From contig JASGGQ010000002.1 of the NCBI GenBank assembly GCA_047604965.1, positions 1-52,335 on the forward strand: 52,335 bases of DNA, written 5' to 3'. This DNA is from JAGIBJ01 sp047604965. GTDB taxonomy: Bacteria > Actinomycetota > Thermoleophilia > Solirubrobacterales > Solirubrobacteraceae. The translations under genes were made by a program, and so were the position numbers. Numbering within the stretch: position 1 is the stretch's first letter; each line of letters starts with the position of its first letter. Shown here one piece after another: positions 1-8,908 of this stretch. The notes under the pieces are model-generated. The model had not been told where the DNA came from, did no database searches, and worked only from the letters and a program-made list of their open reading frames with translations.

Positions 1-80
1 AGGGTCGATTGCCGGGTGATTCAGACCGCCGCGCGGTGCGTGCAGACGCAGTGCGCGGCCGTGGAATCACTCGTCTAGAT
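1..80 (+). repeat. Partial copy of a structured intergenic repeat (right half)
   Basis: These 80 bases align without gaps to 22529-22608 at 64 of 80 positions (my count). The shared part ends in the same TCTAGAT and contains the arm that forms the outer stem of the complete copy. The left half would lie before the window. It sits about 260 bases upstream of the ymdB-like gene, in the same orientation. What it does is unknown. Confidence 0.7.
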
Positions 81-342
81 CGGGCGCCGGGGTGTTGATG
101 TTGAGCGCCATCCCGAGGAAGACGATCCGCGATGATCTTCCTGATCAGTCGGCTTGCCCGATGCCGCCATCGCTACGAAGCGTCTCGCTGCCACCCCACC
201 CAATACCCCGTATCTCGGAGCGGCACAAAGTGTTCGCTCGAACACCAACTGCCGCTCCGAGAACCGGTGCAACGCGCGGCGCGCCCCTTCCCCATCTCGG
301 CCGAATCGACGCTCAGCGCGGTGCTGCGCAAGGATGCGTTGG
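81..342. other. Gene-poor stretch before ymdB-like gene
   Basis: No reading frame here resembles a known protein. A minus-strand frame ending at about 70 reads a plausible short C-terminal tail but is stopped at once upstream, so it could be the remnant of a lost gene or chance. The only signal I can support is an AAGGA ribosome binding site at 330-334, which serves the gene starting at 343. Confidence 0.4.
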
Positions 343-1158
343 GTGACTGACGTTGATGGTGGTACCGGCCGGCCGCTTTCGGTGCTGGCGATCGGCGATG
401 TCGTCGGCTCGGCTGGCCGCCGCGCGCTGACGCGGGTACTGCCGCGCTTGCGTGCCGACCTGGCACCCGACCTGGTGATCGTCAACGGCGAGAACGCCTC
501 AGGTGGCATCGGCATCAACGCACGCGCCGTCGATGAGCTCACGCGCGCCGGGGCCGACGTGATCACGCTCGGCAACCACGCCTACCGCCAGCACGACGTC
601 CACCGGCTGCTCGACGAGCGCGACACGCTGCTGCGCCCCGCCAACCATCTCGCGTCGCAGCCCGGCCACGGGTCGTGCGTGGTGCAGGCCGGCGGCGCGC
701 GGATCGGCGTCGTGAACTTGCAAGGCAACATCTTCATGGAAAGTGGCCGCCATGCGTTCAGCGAGATCGACGCGGTCGTCGCGAAGCTCCGCAAGCAGGC
801 CGACCATGTGATCGTCGACTTCCACGCCGAGGCAACGAGCGAGAAGGTCGCGATGGGCTGGCACCTTGATGGGCGCGTCAGTGCCGTCGTCGGCACCCAC
901 ACGCACGTCCCGACCGCCGACGCCCGCATCCTCCCCGGCGGCACCGCGTACATCTCCGACCTGGGGATGACCGGCGCGCGCGACAGCGTGATCGGGATGG
1001 AACGCGACGCCTCAGTGCGGCGCTTCGTGACGCACATGCATCAGCGCTACGAACCGGCCGAGCGCGACCCGTGGCTGATGGGCGTGCAGCTCACCCTCGA
1101 CCGGACGACGCCTATGCGGGCGCTCGCGATCGAGCAACTGCTGCTGCCGGCAGGCTGA
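343..1158 (+). CDS. ymdB: YmdB-family metallophosphoesterase (TIGR00282 type)
   Basis: The 271-residue product matches the YmdB-like calcineurin phosphoesterase family, whose Bacillus member hydrolyses 2',3'-cyclic nucleotides. Visible motifs in order are the metal-binding GDVVG near the N-terminus, NGENASGGIG, LGNHAYR, DFHAEATSEK and the histidine motif GTHTHVPTAD, followed by the family motif ISDLGMTG. The length is usual for the family. I chose the GTG start because AAGGA lies eight bases upstream; an in-frame ATG at 334 overlaps that site, and a longer extension to 154 shows no family similarity. It stands alone on the plus strand, and its exact substrate here is inferred from the family only. 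Confidence 0.9.
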   Translation: MTDVDGGTGRPLSVLAIGDVVGSAGRRALTRVLPRLRADLAPDLVIVNGENASGGIGINARAVDELTRAGADVITLGNHAYRQHDVHRLLDERDTLLRPANHLASQPGHGSCVVQAGGARIGVVNLQGNIFMESGRHAFSEIDAVVAKLRKQADHVIVDFHAEATSEKVAMGWHLDGRVSAVVGTHTHVPTADARILPGGTAYISDLGMTGARDSVIGMERDASVRRFVTHMHQRYEPAERDPWLMGVQLTLDRTTPMRALAIEQLLLPAG

Positions 1159-1280
1159 TCCCAACACCAGCAGATCTACGGCCGACCGCCTTCGGTTCGC
1201 GGCAACGCGGTCGGGGCGAACGGCACGGTCGAAACCGGCCCGCCGTTGCTGCCGCGCCTCACCAGTTCTAGGATGAGGGC

Positions 1281-1616
1281 ATGGCCGTCGCAACGCCACC
1301 GCAGTGGAGGCTGCCGGACGGCCACCGCACCGCCGACCGCCGGTCGCTCGCGATGCACCGCTTGATTGCTGAGCGGCTCGATCAGCCGATGCTGACGCGC
1401 GCCCAGGAGCGCGTGGAGCAGTGGCTGGGCGACGGCGGCCCCGTCGACCGGCGATGGGCGACGCAGTGGCGCGAGCTGCTGCACGGCACGCCTGCCGAGG
1501 TCGCCGTGCGCATCGCCGCCGACACATCGCAACTGACGCAGCTGCGGCAGGTGACGCCGTTCGCGGGCGCGCTGACGCCGCGCGAGCGTTGGGCAATCCT
1601 CCGCGACGTTTGGTGA
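1281..1616 (+). CDS. Hypothetical protein, partner of the nucleotidyltransferase remnant
   Basis: This 111-residue, Arg-rich soluble protein has no motif I recognise. Its stop lies six bases before the degraded nucleotidyltransferase-like gene at 1623, an arrangement like two-gene toxin-antitoxin style pairs. The N-terminal half looks helical and charged, and it ends in Trp after a conserved-looking segment. I infer it was the first gene of a pair whose second member has decayed. No signal peptide or membrane segment is visible. Confidence 0.55.
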   Translation: MAVATPPQWRLPDGHRTADRRSLAMHRLIAERLDQPMLTRAQERVEQWLGDGGPVDRRWATQWRELLHGTPAEVAVRIAADTSQLTQLRQVTPFAGALTPRERWAILRDVW

Positions 1617-1622
1617 GCGACC

Positions 1623-1868
1623 GTGCGCCGCGAACAGCTTGAGCATGTGATCCGGGCGTCCGGCAGTATCGCCGACGACGACGAGATCATGGTCGTCGGC
1701 AGCCAGGCGCTCCTGGGCAGCTATCCGAACGCTCCCGAAGCGCTGCTGCGCTCCGTGGAAGTCGACCTGTTCCCGACGAACAGCGCCGTGCGCACACACT
1801 GTCGATGCTCACGCTCGCCGCCAGCGGCCGCTGATCGGCCGCTGCCAGCTCAGGGCCTGCCGCGGTAG
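1623..1868 (+). pseudogene. Truncated DUF6036-like nucleotidyltransferase
   Basis: The first ~50 residues (GTG start, MRREQLEHVIRAS, then VVGSQALLGSYP and LLRSVEVDLFP) resemble the N-terminus of DUF6036-type nucleotidyltransferase-fold proteins, which usually run to about 180-200 residues. After the DLFP motif the sequence loses similarity and becomes a Cys/Pro/Arg-rich tail that stops after 81 residues. I see no continuation in the other frames downstream, so a deletion is more likely than a simple frameshift. It follows the 111-residue gene closely and probably formed a pair with it. Confidence 0.6.
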
Positions 1869-1893
1869 GGGTCGGCCCGAACGCCAACCACGC

Positions 1894-2295
1894 TCAGCCC
1901 AGCGCGCGGCGCATCTGGGCGTTGAACACCAGCGTGCTGAAGCCGGCGAGCAACGCCGGCACGATCGCCGCCGCGCGATCACCGGTGACGTTGACGGCTG
2001 CGAGGGCCGCCGCGCAGGCGACCACCGTCACCACCGTCGAGATACGCGCAATCCGCATCGGCTGGGCCTCCAGCAGCGGCGAGTCGCCCGCGCCGGCACC
2101 GTCCGGCAGCAGCCACGGGTTGAGCCGGCGCAACTCCTTGAACTCGATCACCGACAGCACGCCACCGGCCGCCGCGAGCAGCAGCCCACTCCACGCCAAG
2201 CCGACCCCCGCGACGATCATCGCCGTCGAAAGGAACGACACCAGCGCGTAGCCCTTCGGCTCCACGAGACGCGGGGTGGACGGCAAACCGGTCAT
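1894..2295 (-). CDS. Small integral membrane protein, unknown function
   Basis: The 133-residue product has about four hydrophobic segments: two near residues 15-50 and two in the C-terminal third, separated by a polar loop with FKELRRLNPW and a Pro/Gly-rich stretch. I recognise no family signature. It lies downstream of, and on the same strand as, another multi-span membrane protein (2356-2937), so the two may be co-transcribed and function in the membrane together. The C-terminus ends in a basic tail. Function cannot be assigned. Confidence 0.65.
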   Translation of the reverse strand: MTGLPSTPRLVEPKGYALVSFLSTAMIVAGVGLAWSGLLLAAAGGVLSVIEFKELRRLNPWLLPDGAGAGDSPLLEAQPMRIARISTVVTVVACAAALAAVNVTGDRAAAIVPALLAGFSTLVFNAQMRRALG

Positions 2296-2355
2296 CGAAC
2301 GCGAAGCGGCACCGCACCGCCAACGCCAGGCAACAAGCGCACCCGCACCGCCGCG

Positions 2356-2937
2356 CTACTTGGTGAGCGTCCGCAGGCCGGCGTACCGCCCGTCGCGCGT
2401 GCCACGCCCACGCACCAGCAACACCAGCACCGCGACGAGCGCGACGAGCGCCAACGGCGGGAAGATCAAGCTCAGGAACGCGGTGACGACCGCCGCCAGC
2501 TCCAGCACGCCCAGCAGAATCACGGAGGAGTCGCGCTCACCGGCGAGCCGCTGGCGCGCACCGGCAACGAGCGGCGAAAGCGCCGCGAAGGCCAGCAGCG
2601 CACCCGCGAGCCCCGCCACCGCGCCGGGCCACCACGCGCCGTGATGCTGGTCGTAGCCACCGGCACCGTACGCGGCGGCGAAGAGCACCGCGAAGGCGAG
2701 ATGCGCCACCGGATGCAGGCCGCCGCGCGTCAGCTCGAAGCTCAGCCAGGCAGCGGCGATGACGGCGACGACGATCACGAACCAGGTCGTGCCAAGCTCC
2801 GCGAGATCGGTGTCGCGCAGGTCGATGCCGACGTGCAGCGCGCCGAGCAGTGCGACGAGCAGCGGCGCGAACACGGGCCGCAGCCCGAACGCGAGACCAA
2901 GGCCGATGGCTTGCAGGATGTCGAAGGCGGTGTCCAT
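2356..2937 (-). CDS. DUF4126-like multi-span membrane protein
   Basis: The 193-residue product starts with an amphipathic/hydrophobic region (IGLGLAFGLRPVFAPLL) like DUF4126 proteins and has about six hydrophobic segments spread over its length, with a short basic C-terminus. I chose the ATG at 2937 because similarity and hydrophobic character begin there; the frame stays open far upstream but only as antisense to the aminotransferase gene. It is divergent from that gene, with only 18 bases between the proposed starts. The function of DUF4126 proteins is not established. Confidence 0.7.
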   Translation of the reverse strand: MDTAFDILQAIGLGLAFGLRPVFAPLLVALLGALHVGIDLRDTDLAELGTTWFVIVVAVIAAAWLSFELTRGGLHPVAHLAFAVLFAAAYGAGGYDQHHGAWWPGAVAGLAGALLAFAALSPLVAGARQRLAGERDSSVILLGVLELAAVVTAFLSLIFPPLALVALVAVLVLLVRGRGTRDGRYAGLRTLTK

Positions 2938-2955
2938 GTGAAGTACCCTTGGGCG

Positions 2956-4359
2956 GTGACTGTAGACGACACCGGTCGTCCGTCGTCTGGGCCGCGCGGG
3001 TCCGCGACGCACGATCTTGAGCGGTACGCATCGATTCTCGCGTCCCGCACGCGCGTCATGACCTCCTCCGCAATGCGCGACCTCATGGCGATCACCGAGC
3101 GCCCCGAGGTCATCAGCCTCGCCGGCGGCCTGCCGGATGTGTCGGGCTTTCCGCCGGAGATGCTCGAACGGATTGCGCGCACGGTGACCGACGGCGCGAG
3201 CCGCGCGTTGCAATACGGCCCGACCGAGGGCATGGCGAAGGTCCACGAGGCGATCCAGCTGGTGATGGCCGAGGAGGGCACGCAGGTCGACCTCGGCGAG
3301 CTGCTTGTTACGACCGGCGGCCAGCAGGCAATCGATTTGGTCTGTAAGACGCTGATCGATCCCGGCGACGTGGTGCTCGCCGAAGGCCCAACCTATCCGG
3401 GCGCGATCCCGAGCTTGACGGCGTACCAGGCCGATGTGCGCCAGCTGGAGATGGACGAGCATGGCTTGCGGATCGATCTGCTGAAGCAGACGCTCGATCA
3501 GCTCGACGAATCCGGCATCCGGCCGAAGTTCCTGTACACGATCCCCACCTTCCAAAACCCGGCCGGCGTGACGATGAGCTTGGAGCGCCGCCACCAGCTC
3601 GTCGCGCTCGCGCGGGAGCGCGAACTGCTCGTCGTGGAGGACAGTCCGTACTCGCTGCTGCGCTACGAAGGCGACCCGCTGCCAACGTTGCGCTCGCTTG
3701 ATGGCGGCAACTTCGTGGTGTATCTCGGGACGTTCTCGAAGATTCTCGCGGCGGGGCTGCGGGTCGGCTGGATCGCCGCGCCGGGCGCGATCCGCCAAAA
3801 GATGAACATCGGCAAGCAGGGCGCCGACCTGTGTTCGTCGTCGATCAGCCAGATGGTCGTCGAAGCGTGCCTCGCCGACGTTGGCCTGTGGCGACGCTAT
3901 CTCGATGATGTGCGTGGCCGCTACCAGCGGCGGCGCGACGCGATGCTCAACGCGCTCGATGCGGCGATGCCGGCCGGGACGACATGGACGCGGCCGTCCG
4001 GCGGCCTGTTTCTCTGGGCAACGGTGCCGACGGTGCTCGACACGACCGATCTGCTGGCACGGGCGCTGCGCAGCAACGTGGCATTCGTGCCGGGGCGCGC
4101 GGCGTACGTCGATGGTCGGGGCGGCAACTCGATGCGGCTGAACTTCTCGGGCGTTGACGAGTTCGAAATCCGCGAAGGCGTGCGCCGCATCGGAGAGGTC
4201 GCCACGCAGCAGCTCGAGCTGTACGGCGACGTGGCCGGCGAGCCGATCGGCCGCCGTCGCGCCGCCCCGCAGCCGGCCGGCGAGAGCGCGCCGGGTGCCG
4301 CCGAGCAGGCCGGGGCGCTGGTGGAGTTTCCTCGAATCCGCGCGGGCGAGCGCCCATGA
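2956..4359 (+). CDS. PLP-dependent class I/II aminotransferase (LysN/2-aminoadipate type)
   Basis: The 467-residue product is a fold-type I aminotransferase of the group that includes LysN and the catalytic part of MocR proteins, without a DNA-binding domain. Visible features are SLAGGLPD near the N-terminus, QYGPTEG, the cofactor-contacting TTGGQQAIDLV, IPTFQNPAGV, the Asp/Tyr motif EDSPYSLLRYEG and the PLP-lysine motif GTFSKILAAGLRVGW. It converts an amino acid and a 2-oxo acid reversibly; the substrate is not deducible. I chose the GTG at 2956 because family similarity begins shortly after it; no good ribosome binding site is visible, and an ATG at 3058 would cut conserved sequence. Its stop overlaps the ddl start (ATGA). 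The last ~45 residues are a low-complexity extension. Confidence 0.85.
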   Translation: MTVDDTGRPSSGPRGSATHDLERYASILASRTRVMTSSAMRDLMAITERPEVISLAGGLPDVSGFPPEMLERIARTVTDGASRALQYGPTEGMAKVHEAIQLVMAEEGTQVDLGELLVTTGGQQAIDLVCKTLIDPGDVVLAEGPTYPGAIPSLTAYQADVRQLEMDEHGLRIDLLKQTLDQLDESGIRPKFLYTIPTFQNPAGVTMSLERRHQLVALARERELLVVEDSPYSLLRYEGDPLPTLRSLDGGNFVVYLGTFSKILAAGLRVGWIAAPGAIRQKMNIGKQGADLCSSSISQMVVEACLADVGLWRRYLDDVRGRYQRRRDAMLNALDAAMPAGTTWTRPSGGLFLWATVPTVLDTTDLLARALRSNVAFVPGRAAYVDGRGGNSMRLNFSGVDEFEIREGVRRIGEVATQQLELYGDVAGEPIGRRRAAPQPAGESAPGAAEQAGALVEFPRIRAGERP

Positions 4360-5276
4360 GAGTCGCGGTGCTCGGCGGCGGGCCGTCGTTTGAGCGTCAG
4401 GTGTCGATTGCCGGCGCCGAGCGGGTCGTGCATGCGCTCGGCGAACTTGGGCACCGCGCGCTGATGATCGATGTCGGCCGCAATCTCGTCGAACAGTTGA
4501 CCGACGCCCGCCCGGACGCGGCGATCGTGGTGCTGCATGGCGCCGTCGGCGAAGACGGCTCGGTGCAGGCGGTGCTCGAAGGGCTCGGCATTCCACACCA
4601 GTCACCGAACGCGGCGGCCTGCCGGCGCGTGTGGGATAAGGCGATCACGAAGGGGTTGCTCGCCGACGCGGGCATCGCCGTCCCAACCGGCGTCGTCTTC
4701 GATCGCCAGCCGTTTACGGCGCTCGGTGCGGCGCGGGCGCTCGCGCCGATCGCGCAGCGGCTCGGCTTTCCGCTGGTCGTCAAGCCAGCACGGTCGGGGT
4801 CGGCGCTGGGCGTCAACCGGGCGGCGAACGCGCAACAACTCGCGCAGGCGATGGTCGGCGCGTACTCTTACGACGATTCGGCGCTCGTCGAGCAATTTGT
4901 CGCCGGGCGCGAGTTCGGCGTCTCGGTGATCGACGGGCAGGCGCTACCGCCGGTCGAGATCAAGCCGCAGGATGGCCCGGAGGCGTACGACTTCGAAGCG
5001 CGCTACTCGATCGGGTTGGTGCAGTACGAATGCCCGGCGCAACTCGACGACGCAGCGCTCGCGAGCGTCATGGAGACCGCGACCGCATCGACGCAGGTCG
5101 TGGGCGTCGACGGGATCTGCCGGGTCGATCTGATCGTCACGCCTGACGGCACGCCGACGGTGCTTGAACTCAACAACGTGCCAGGCCTGACCGACACGAG
5201 CCTGCTGCCGATGGCCGCTGCCGCCGCCGGTTTGAGCTTCCGCGAACTCGTCGCCCGCATGCTCCCGGCGGCGTAG
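4356..5276 (+). CDS. ddl: D-alanine--D-alanine ligase
   Basis: This 306-residue ATP-grasp enzyme joins two D-alanines for peptidoglycan precursors in the cytoplasm. Seen in order: GGGPSFERQVSI at the N-terminus (family G-G-x-S-x-E-x-x-V-S), LHGAVGEDG, the ATP-grasp KPARSGSALGV, the EQFVAGREFGVSV region, GICRVDLIV and the metal-binding ELNNVPGLT. The length is normal. The start ATG overlaps the stop of the aminotransferase, and the helicase gene follows seven bases downstream, so the three genes form one transcription unit. Serine in the FERQVS motif and the intact metal ligands suggest an active D-Ala:D-Ala ligase rather than a D-Ala:D-Lac type, but that distinction is inference. Confidence 0.93.
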   Translation: MRVAVLGGGPSFERQVSIAGAERVVHALGELGHRALMIDVGRNLVEQLTDARPDAAIVVLHGAVGEDGSVQAVLEGLGIPHQSPNAAACRRVWDKAITKGLLADAGIAVPTGVVFDRQPFTALGAARALAPIAQRLGFPLVVKPARSGSALGVNRAANAQQLAQAMVGAYSYDDSALVEQFVAGREFGVSVIDGQALPPVEIKPQDGPEAYDFEARYSIGLVQYECPAQLDDAALASVMETATASTQVVGVDGICRVDLIVTPDGTPTVLELNNVPGLTDTSLLPMAAAAAGLSFRELVARMLPAA

Positions 5277-5283
5277 TCCGCCG

Positions 5284-8070
5284 ATGGATGCTGCTGCTGA
5301 CGCGCCGCCGCAGCCGGCGATCGACGAGGCCACCCGCCGGCTGTTCGTACACGGCGGCGAGGCGGTGCTCGCCGCGCCGTACGACCCATCGCTCGTCGAA
5401 GCGATGCGCGCGATCCCTGGCCGCGCATACGACCCGCGCACCAAGCGCTGGCATGTGCCGCTCAAGAACGCGCGGCCGGCCTCGCTGCTGACGCTCGCCG
5501 AGCAGTTCCCGCAGCTGACGCTCACCGACGAAGACCGCGCGCACCTCACGAAGCTCAGTCGCAGCGGCGGCGCATCCTTCGAGCTGGAGGTGGTGCAGCC
5601 ACTGCGCGATGGGCCGCACTGCGTCAGCCTGCTCGCCTGCTGGGACGACCCGCAACTGGCGGCGTTCGTCGCGCGCTTCGACCACTACCTGCATCCAAGC
5701 GTGGGACGCATCAGCGTGCCGCTAACCCTCCCGTGCGCGACCGCGCTGGCGGAACTCTACGACGCGCGCGACGACCTGCTGTGGACGCGGGCGCTAGCCG
5801 AGCGCGTCAGCCAATTGGTGCGCCGGGCGCAGCAGCGCGTCCCCCAGGGTACCGGCGAACCGGGCGACGGCGCGGGCCACACGCTGCCGAGCCACACCGT
5901 CAACATCCGCTTCACCGAGCAGCGCCAGCGGCTCTTCATCTCCACCTCGCAGCCGCAGCAGCTGCTCGACGCGCTGCCCGGCGCCGAGCCAGACGGCGAG
6001 CAGGCGGTGCTTGCACCCGCGAGCCGCAGCGTCGCCGGGGTGCTCGCGGTCCTCCAGCGCGGCAGCCTCGTCATCCGCATGTCGCCAAGCGTGCGGTACT
6101 GGCTCGATGAGCATTTGCGCTGGGAGGGCCAGGTGACGGCACTCGCCGTCGATGGCGAACCGCACTTCGCGGTCACCGGCGACGATGAGGTGCCGCCCGG
6201 CGTGCTCGATCAGCCACCGGCGAAGGTCGCCGATCCCGGCCGCTGGCTGGTGCCGATGACGGCGGCCGGCGCCGAGCTGATCGAGGAGCTGCGCGCAAGC
6301 GAACCGATGGTGACACTCGACGAACGGGCGCGCCGCTGCCTGGCGGCGCTCGCCGAGCGGCCGCAGGAGCCGGTGCGGCCGGCGCTGCTGATCGCCGAAG
6401 AGATCGGCGACGGCCAAACGGAGTTTCGGCTTCAGGTGCTATGGGACGCGGCCGCCGGCGACGCCTTCGCCGCGCTCCCCGGCGCGACCACGCCCACCGC
6501 CCGACGCACCACGCGCGCCGGCGCCGACGAAGACGATGGCGCGACGATCGGCGATGGCTGGAACGCCGCAGAGCTTCAGGAGTTCGCGGCGCACCACGGC
6601 ATCGAATTGGAGCCACTCGCTGAAGCACGACTGAGCGAGCTGGCGACCGACCGCGCCGAGACGCAGCGGCTGGTTGCGCTGTCGGCCGCGACCACCGGCA
6701 CGATGCAGCTGCGGCCGCTGCCCGGCGGCGAGCCGATGCCGTTCCAGGTAGCCGGCGTCGAATACGCGCTGGCACGGCGGCGCACCTTCATCGCCGACGA
6801 GCAGGGCCTCGGCAAGACGCTTCAGGCGCTGCTCGCGATCGAACATGACGGCGACGATGGCGCCTACCCAGCGGTCATCCTCGCGCCCGCTTCGCTCAAG
6901 CTCAACTGGAAGCGCGAGCTGGCGCGCTGGCTGCCGCACCGCAGCGTCGAGGTGCTCAATGGCCGGCGGACGGTCCCGGCCGGGGCGGAGGTGACCGTCG
7001 TCAACTACGAGATCGTCGATGCGCAGGTCGCGGCGCTGGCGAAGCTGCGGCCCGGCGCGCTGGTGCTCGACGAAGCGCACTACTGCAAGAACCCGAAAGC
7101 AAAGCGCACCAAGGCGGTGGTGCAGCTCGCGAGCTTGCTGCCCGCCGACGCACTGCGCCTCGCGCTGACCGGCACGCCGCTCGTCAACCGGCCAAAGGAA
7201 CTGGTCCCGCAGCTGCGGATCCTCGGGCGCCTCGCGGAGTTCGGCTCCGGCGCCGGCTTTGAGCGGCGTTTCGGGGCCCCGGCCGATCGCGAACGGCTGC
7301 ACTGGCATTTGCGCGGCTCCTGCTACGTGCGGCGTGTCAAGCGCGACGTGCTGCCGCAGCTGCCGGAGAAGCAGCGCGCGGTGGTGCCGATGACGCTCAG
7401 CAACCACGGCGAATACGCGAAGGCCGAGCGGCAGTTCGTGGCGTGGCTGATGGAGCGCTTCGGCGATTCGCAGGAGCTCGCGCAACGGCTCGATGCCGCG
7501 TCGCAGGCCGAGGCGCTCGTCAAGCTCGGCGTGTTGCGCCGGCTCGCCGGAGAGGGCAAGGTCCACACCGCCATCCATTGGGTGCGCGACTTTTTGGAAA
7601 GCGACGAGAAACTCGTGCTCTTCGCCGCGCACCGCGAAGTGCAGCGGGCGCTCGTCGATGCCTTCCCCGAGGCGGTGCATCTGCTTGGCGACGACTCGCA
7701 GGTGGCGCGCGACGCGGCGGTCCAGGCGTTCCAGCATGATCCGGCGGTGCGGCTGTGCATCTGCTCGATGAAGGTCGCCGCGCACGGCTTCACGCTCACC
7801 GCAGCGGCGAACGTCGCCTTCGCCGAACTCGGGTGGACGCCGGCCGAGCATGACCAGGCGGAGGATCGCTGCCACCGGATCGGCCAAGAGGACTCGGTCA
7901 CCGCGTGGTATCTCGTCGCGCCGGAGACGATCGACGAGCGGATGCTCGCACTGATCGAGCACAAACGCGCCGTCGTCGATTCGGTGACCGATGGCCGCAC
8001 CGCCGCCGATCGCTCCGGGCTGGACGCAATCCTCGCCGGTTACCTCGGCGATCCGGCTCAGGCACGGTAA
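5284..8070 (+). CDS. SNF2-family DEAD/DEAH helicase with HARP-like N-terminus (SMARCAL1-like)
   Basis: The 928-residue protein carries a complete SNF2 ATPase in its C-terminal half: Walker A DEQGLGKTLQ near residue 505, the DEAH box in VLDEAHYCKN near 596, motif III LTGTPLVN, and motif VI QAEDRCHRIGQ near 860. The first ~65 residues include YDPRTKRWHVPL, the pattern of HARP-type domains found in SMARCAL1-like annealing helicases. The middle is unassigned and contains an acidic linker near residue 420. A role in remodelling branched or protein-bound DNA is inferred from the family. It is the last gene of the aminotransferase-ddl unit and is convergent with znuB, ten bases away. Confidence 0.85.
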   Translation: MDAAADAPPQPAIDEATRRLFVHGGEAVLAAPYDPSLVEAMRAIPGRAYDPRTKRWHVPLKNARPASLLTLAEQFPQLTLTDEDRAHLTKLSRSGGASFELEVVQPLRDGPHCVSLLACWDDPQLAAFVARFDHYLHPSVGRISVPLTLPCATALAELYDARDDLLWTRALAERVSQLVRRAQQRVPQGTGEPGDGAGHTLPSHTVNIRFTEQRQRLFISTSQPQQLLDALPGAEPDGEQAVLAPASRSVAGVLAVLQRGSLVIRMSPSVRYWLDEHLRWEGQVTALAVDGEPHFAVTGDDEVPPGVLDQPPAKVADPGRWLVPMTAAGAELIEELRASEPMVTLDERARRCLAALAERPQEPVRPALLIAEEIGDGQTEFRLQVLWDAAAGDAFAALPGATTPTARRTTRAGADEDDGATIGDGWNAAELQEFAAHHGIELEPLAEARLSELATDRAETQRLVALSAATTGTMQLRPLPGGEPMPFQVAGVEYALARRRTFIADEQGLGKTLQALLAIEHDGDDGAYPAVILAPASLKLNWKRELARWLPHRSVEVLNGRRTVPAGAEVTVVNYEIVDAQVAALAKLRPGALVLDEAHYCKNPKAKRTKAVVQLASLLPADALRLALTGTPLVNRPKELVPQLRILGRLAEFGSGAGFERRFGAPADRERLHWHLRGSCYVRRVKRDVLPQLPEKQRAVVPMTLSNHGEYAKAERQFVAWLMERFGDSQELAQRLDAASQAEALVKLGVLRRLAGEGKVHTAIHWVRDFLESDEKLVLFAAHREVQRALVDAFPEAVHLLGDDSQVARDAAVQAFQHDPAVRLCICSMKVAAHGFTLTAAANVAFAELGWTPAEHDQAEDRCHRIGQEDSVTAWYLVAPETIDERMLALIEHKRAVVDSVTDGRTAADRSGLDAILAGYLGDPAQAR

Positions 8071-8080
8071 GGCGCGTCGT

Positions 8081-8908
8081 TCAGCGCGAGCTGCGTGCGC
8101 GGCGCGGCAGCGTGAGCACGAACGAGATCACCAGCAGTACGACGCAGCTCAGCGCAATGGCGGCGCCGGGCGGCGCGCTGGCGTGGTAGCTGATCGTCAG
8201 TCCGGCAACCGACGCGAACACGCCAAACGCGGCACCGAGCAGCGCGATTTGGCTGGTCGTTCGCGCCCAGAGCCGCGCGGTCGCGGCCGGCACGATCAGC
8301 AGCGCAATGTTCATCAGCACGCCGACCGTCTGCAACGCCAGCACGACGGTGATCGCCAGCAGCCCCAGCAGTCCGGTCTGCAATAGGCCGACGCGGATGC
8401 CGGCCAGTCGCGCGCCGGCCCGATCGAAGCTCATCGCGCGCAGGTCGCTCCACAACGCCACGCTGGCGGCCAGCACGACGCAGCCGAGGATGGCGTTGAT
8501 CGTGAGGTCGTGCGCCGTGACGGTCGTGATCGACCCGAAGAGATAGTGGGAGAGGTCGACGGCGACCGCTTGCGAGCGGCTGATAATCAGGACGCCGGCC
8601 GCGAACAACGTCACTTCGACGATCCCGATGATCGAGTCGCCCTTGAGGCGCGGGTTGGCGGCCAGCAGCGCCATCAGGCCGGCCATCACGATTCCGGCGC
8701 CGACCGCGCCGAGCGTGATCGACGCTCCGGCGACGTAGGCGGTCGCGACCCCGCCGAGCGAGGCGTGCGCCATCGCATCGCCCATGTAGGCGAGCCGCTG
8801 AAGCACGATCCACGTCCCGACGACCGGGACGACAATTCCCACGAGCAGCGATGCCAGCAGCGCACGCTGCATGAAGGCGGAGGCGTACGGGTCAAGCAGC
8901 CAGTGCAT
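8081..8908 (-). CDS. znuB: Zinc/manganese ABC transporter permease
   Basis: This 275-residue membrane protein belongs to the ABC-3 family of metal permeases (ZnuB/MntB/TroC). It has about eight hydrophobic segments; typical features are the YMGDAMAHASLGGVA motif near residue 45, which contacts the ATPase, and KGDSIIGIVEVTLF. Its ATG follows the znuC stop directly with no gap, implying translational coupling. It works with the ATPase and lipoprotein encoded upstream to import a divalent metal, most likely zinc given the Zur-like site in front of znuA. Confidence 0.9.
   Translation of the reverse strand: MHWLLDPYASAFMQRALLASLLVGIVVPVVGTWIVLQRLAYMGDAMAHASLGGVATAYVAGASITLGAVGAGIVMAGLMALLAANPRLKGDSIIGIVEVTLFAAGVLIISRSQAVAVDLSHYLFGSITTVTAHDLTINAILGCVVLAASVALWSDLRAMSFDRAGARLAGIRVGLLQTGLLGLLAITVVLALQTVGVLMNIALLIVPAATARLWARTTSQIALLGAAFGVFASVAGLTISYHASAPPGAAIALSCVVLLVISFVLTLPRRARSSR

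Noticed and set aside
75..575. 166-codon minus-strand frame at the left edge
   Set aside because: It overlaps the ymdB-like gene, and its translation is low-complexity Ser/Arg/Pro; the real coding strand is plus.
2938..4605. Long minus-strand open frame upstream of the DUF4126-like gene
   Set aside because: It is antisense to the aminotransferase and ddl genes, is Arg/Ala-rich with no family similarity, and arises from high GC.
6439..7962. 507-codon minus-strand open frame inside the helicase gene
   Set aside because: The plus-strand helicase motifs are complete through this stretch; the antisense frame shows no motif and is a GC artefact.
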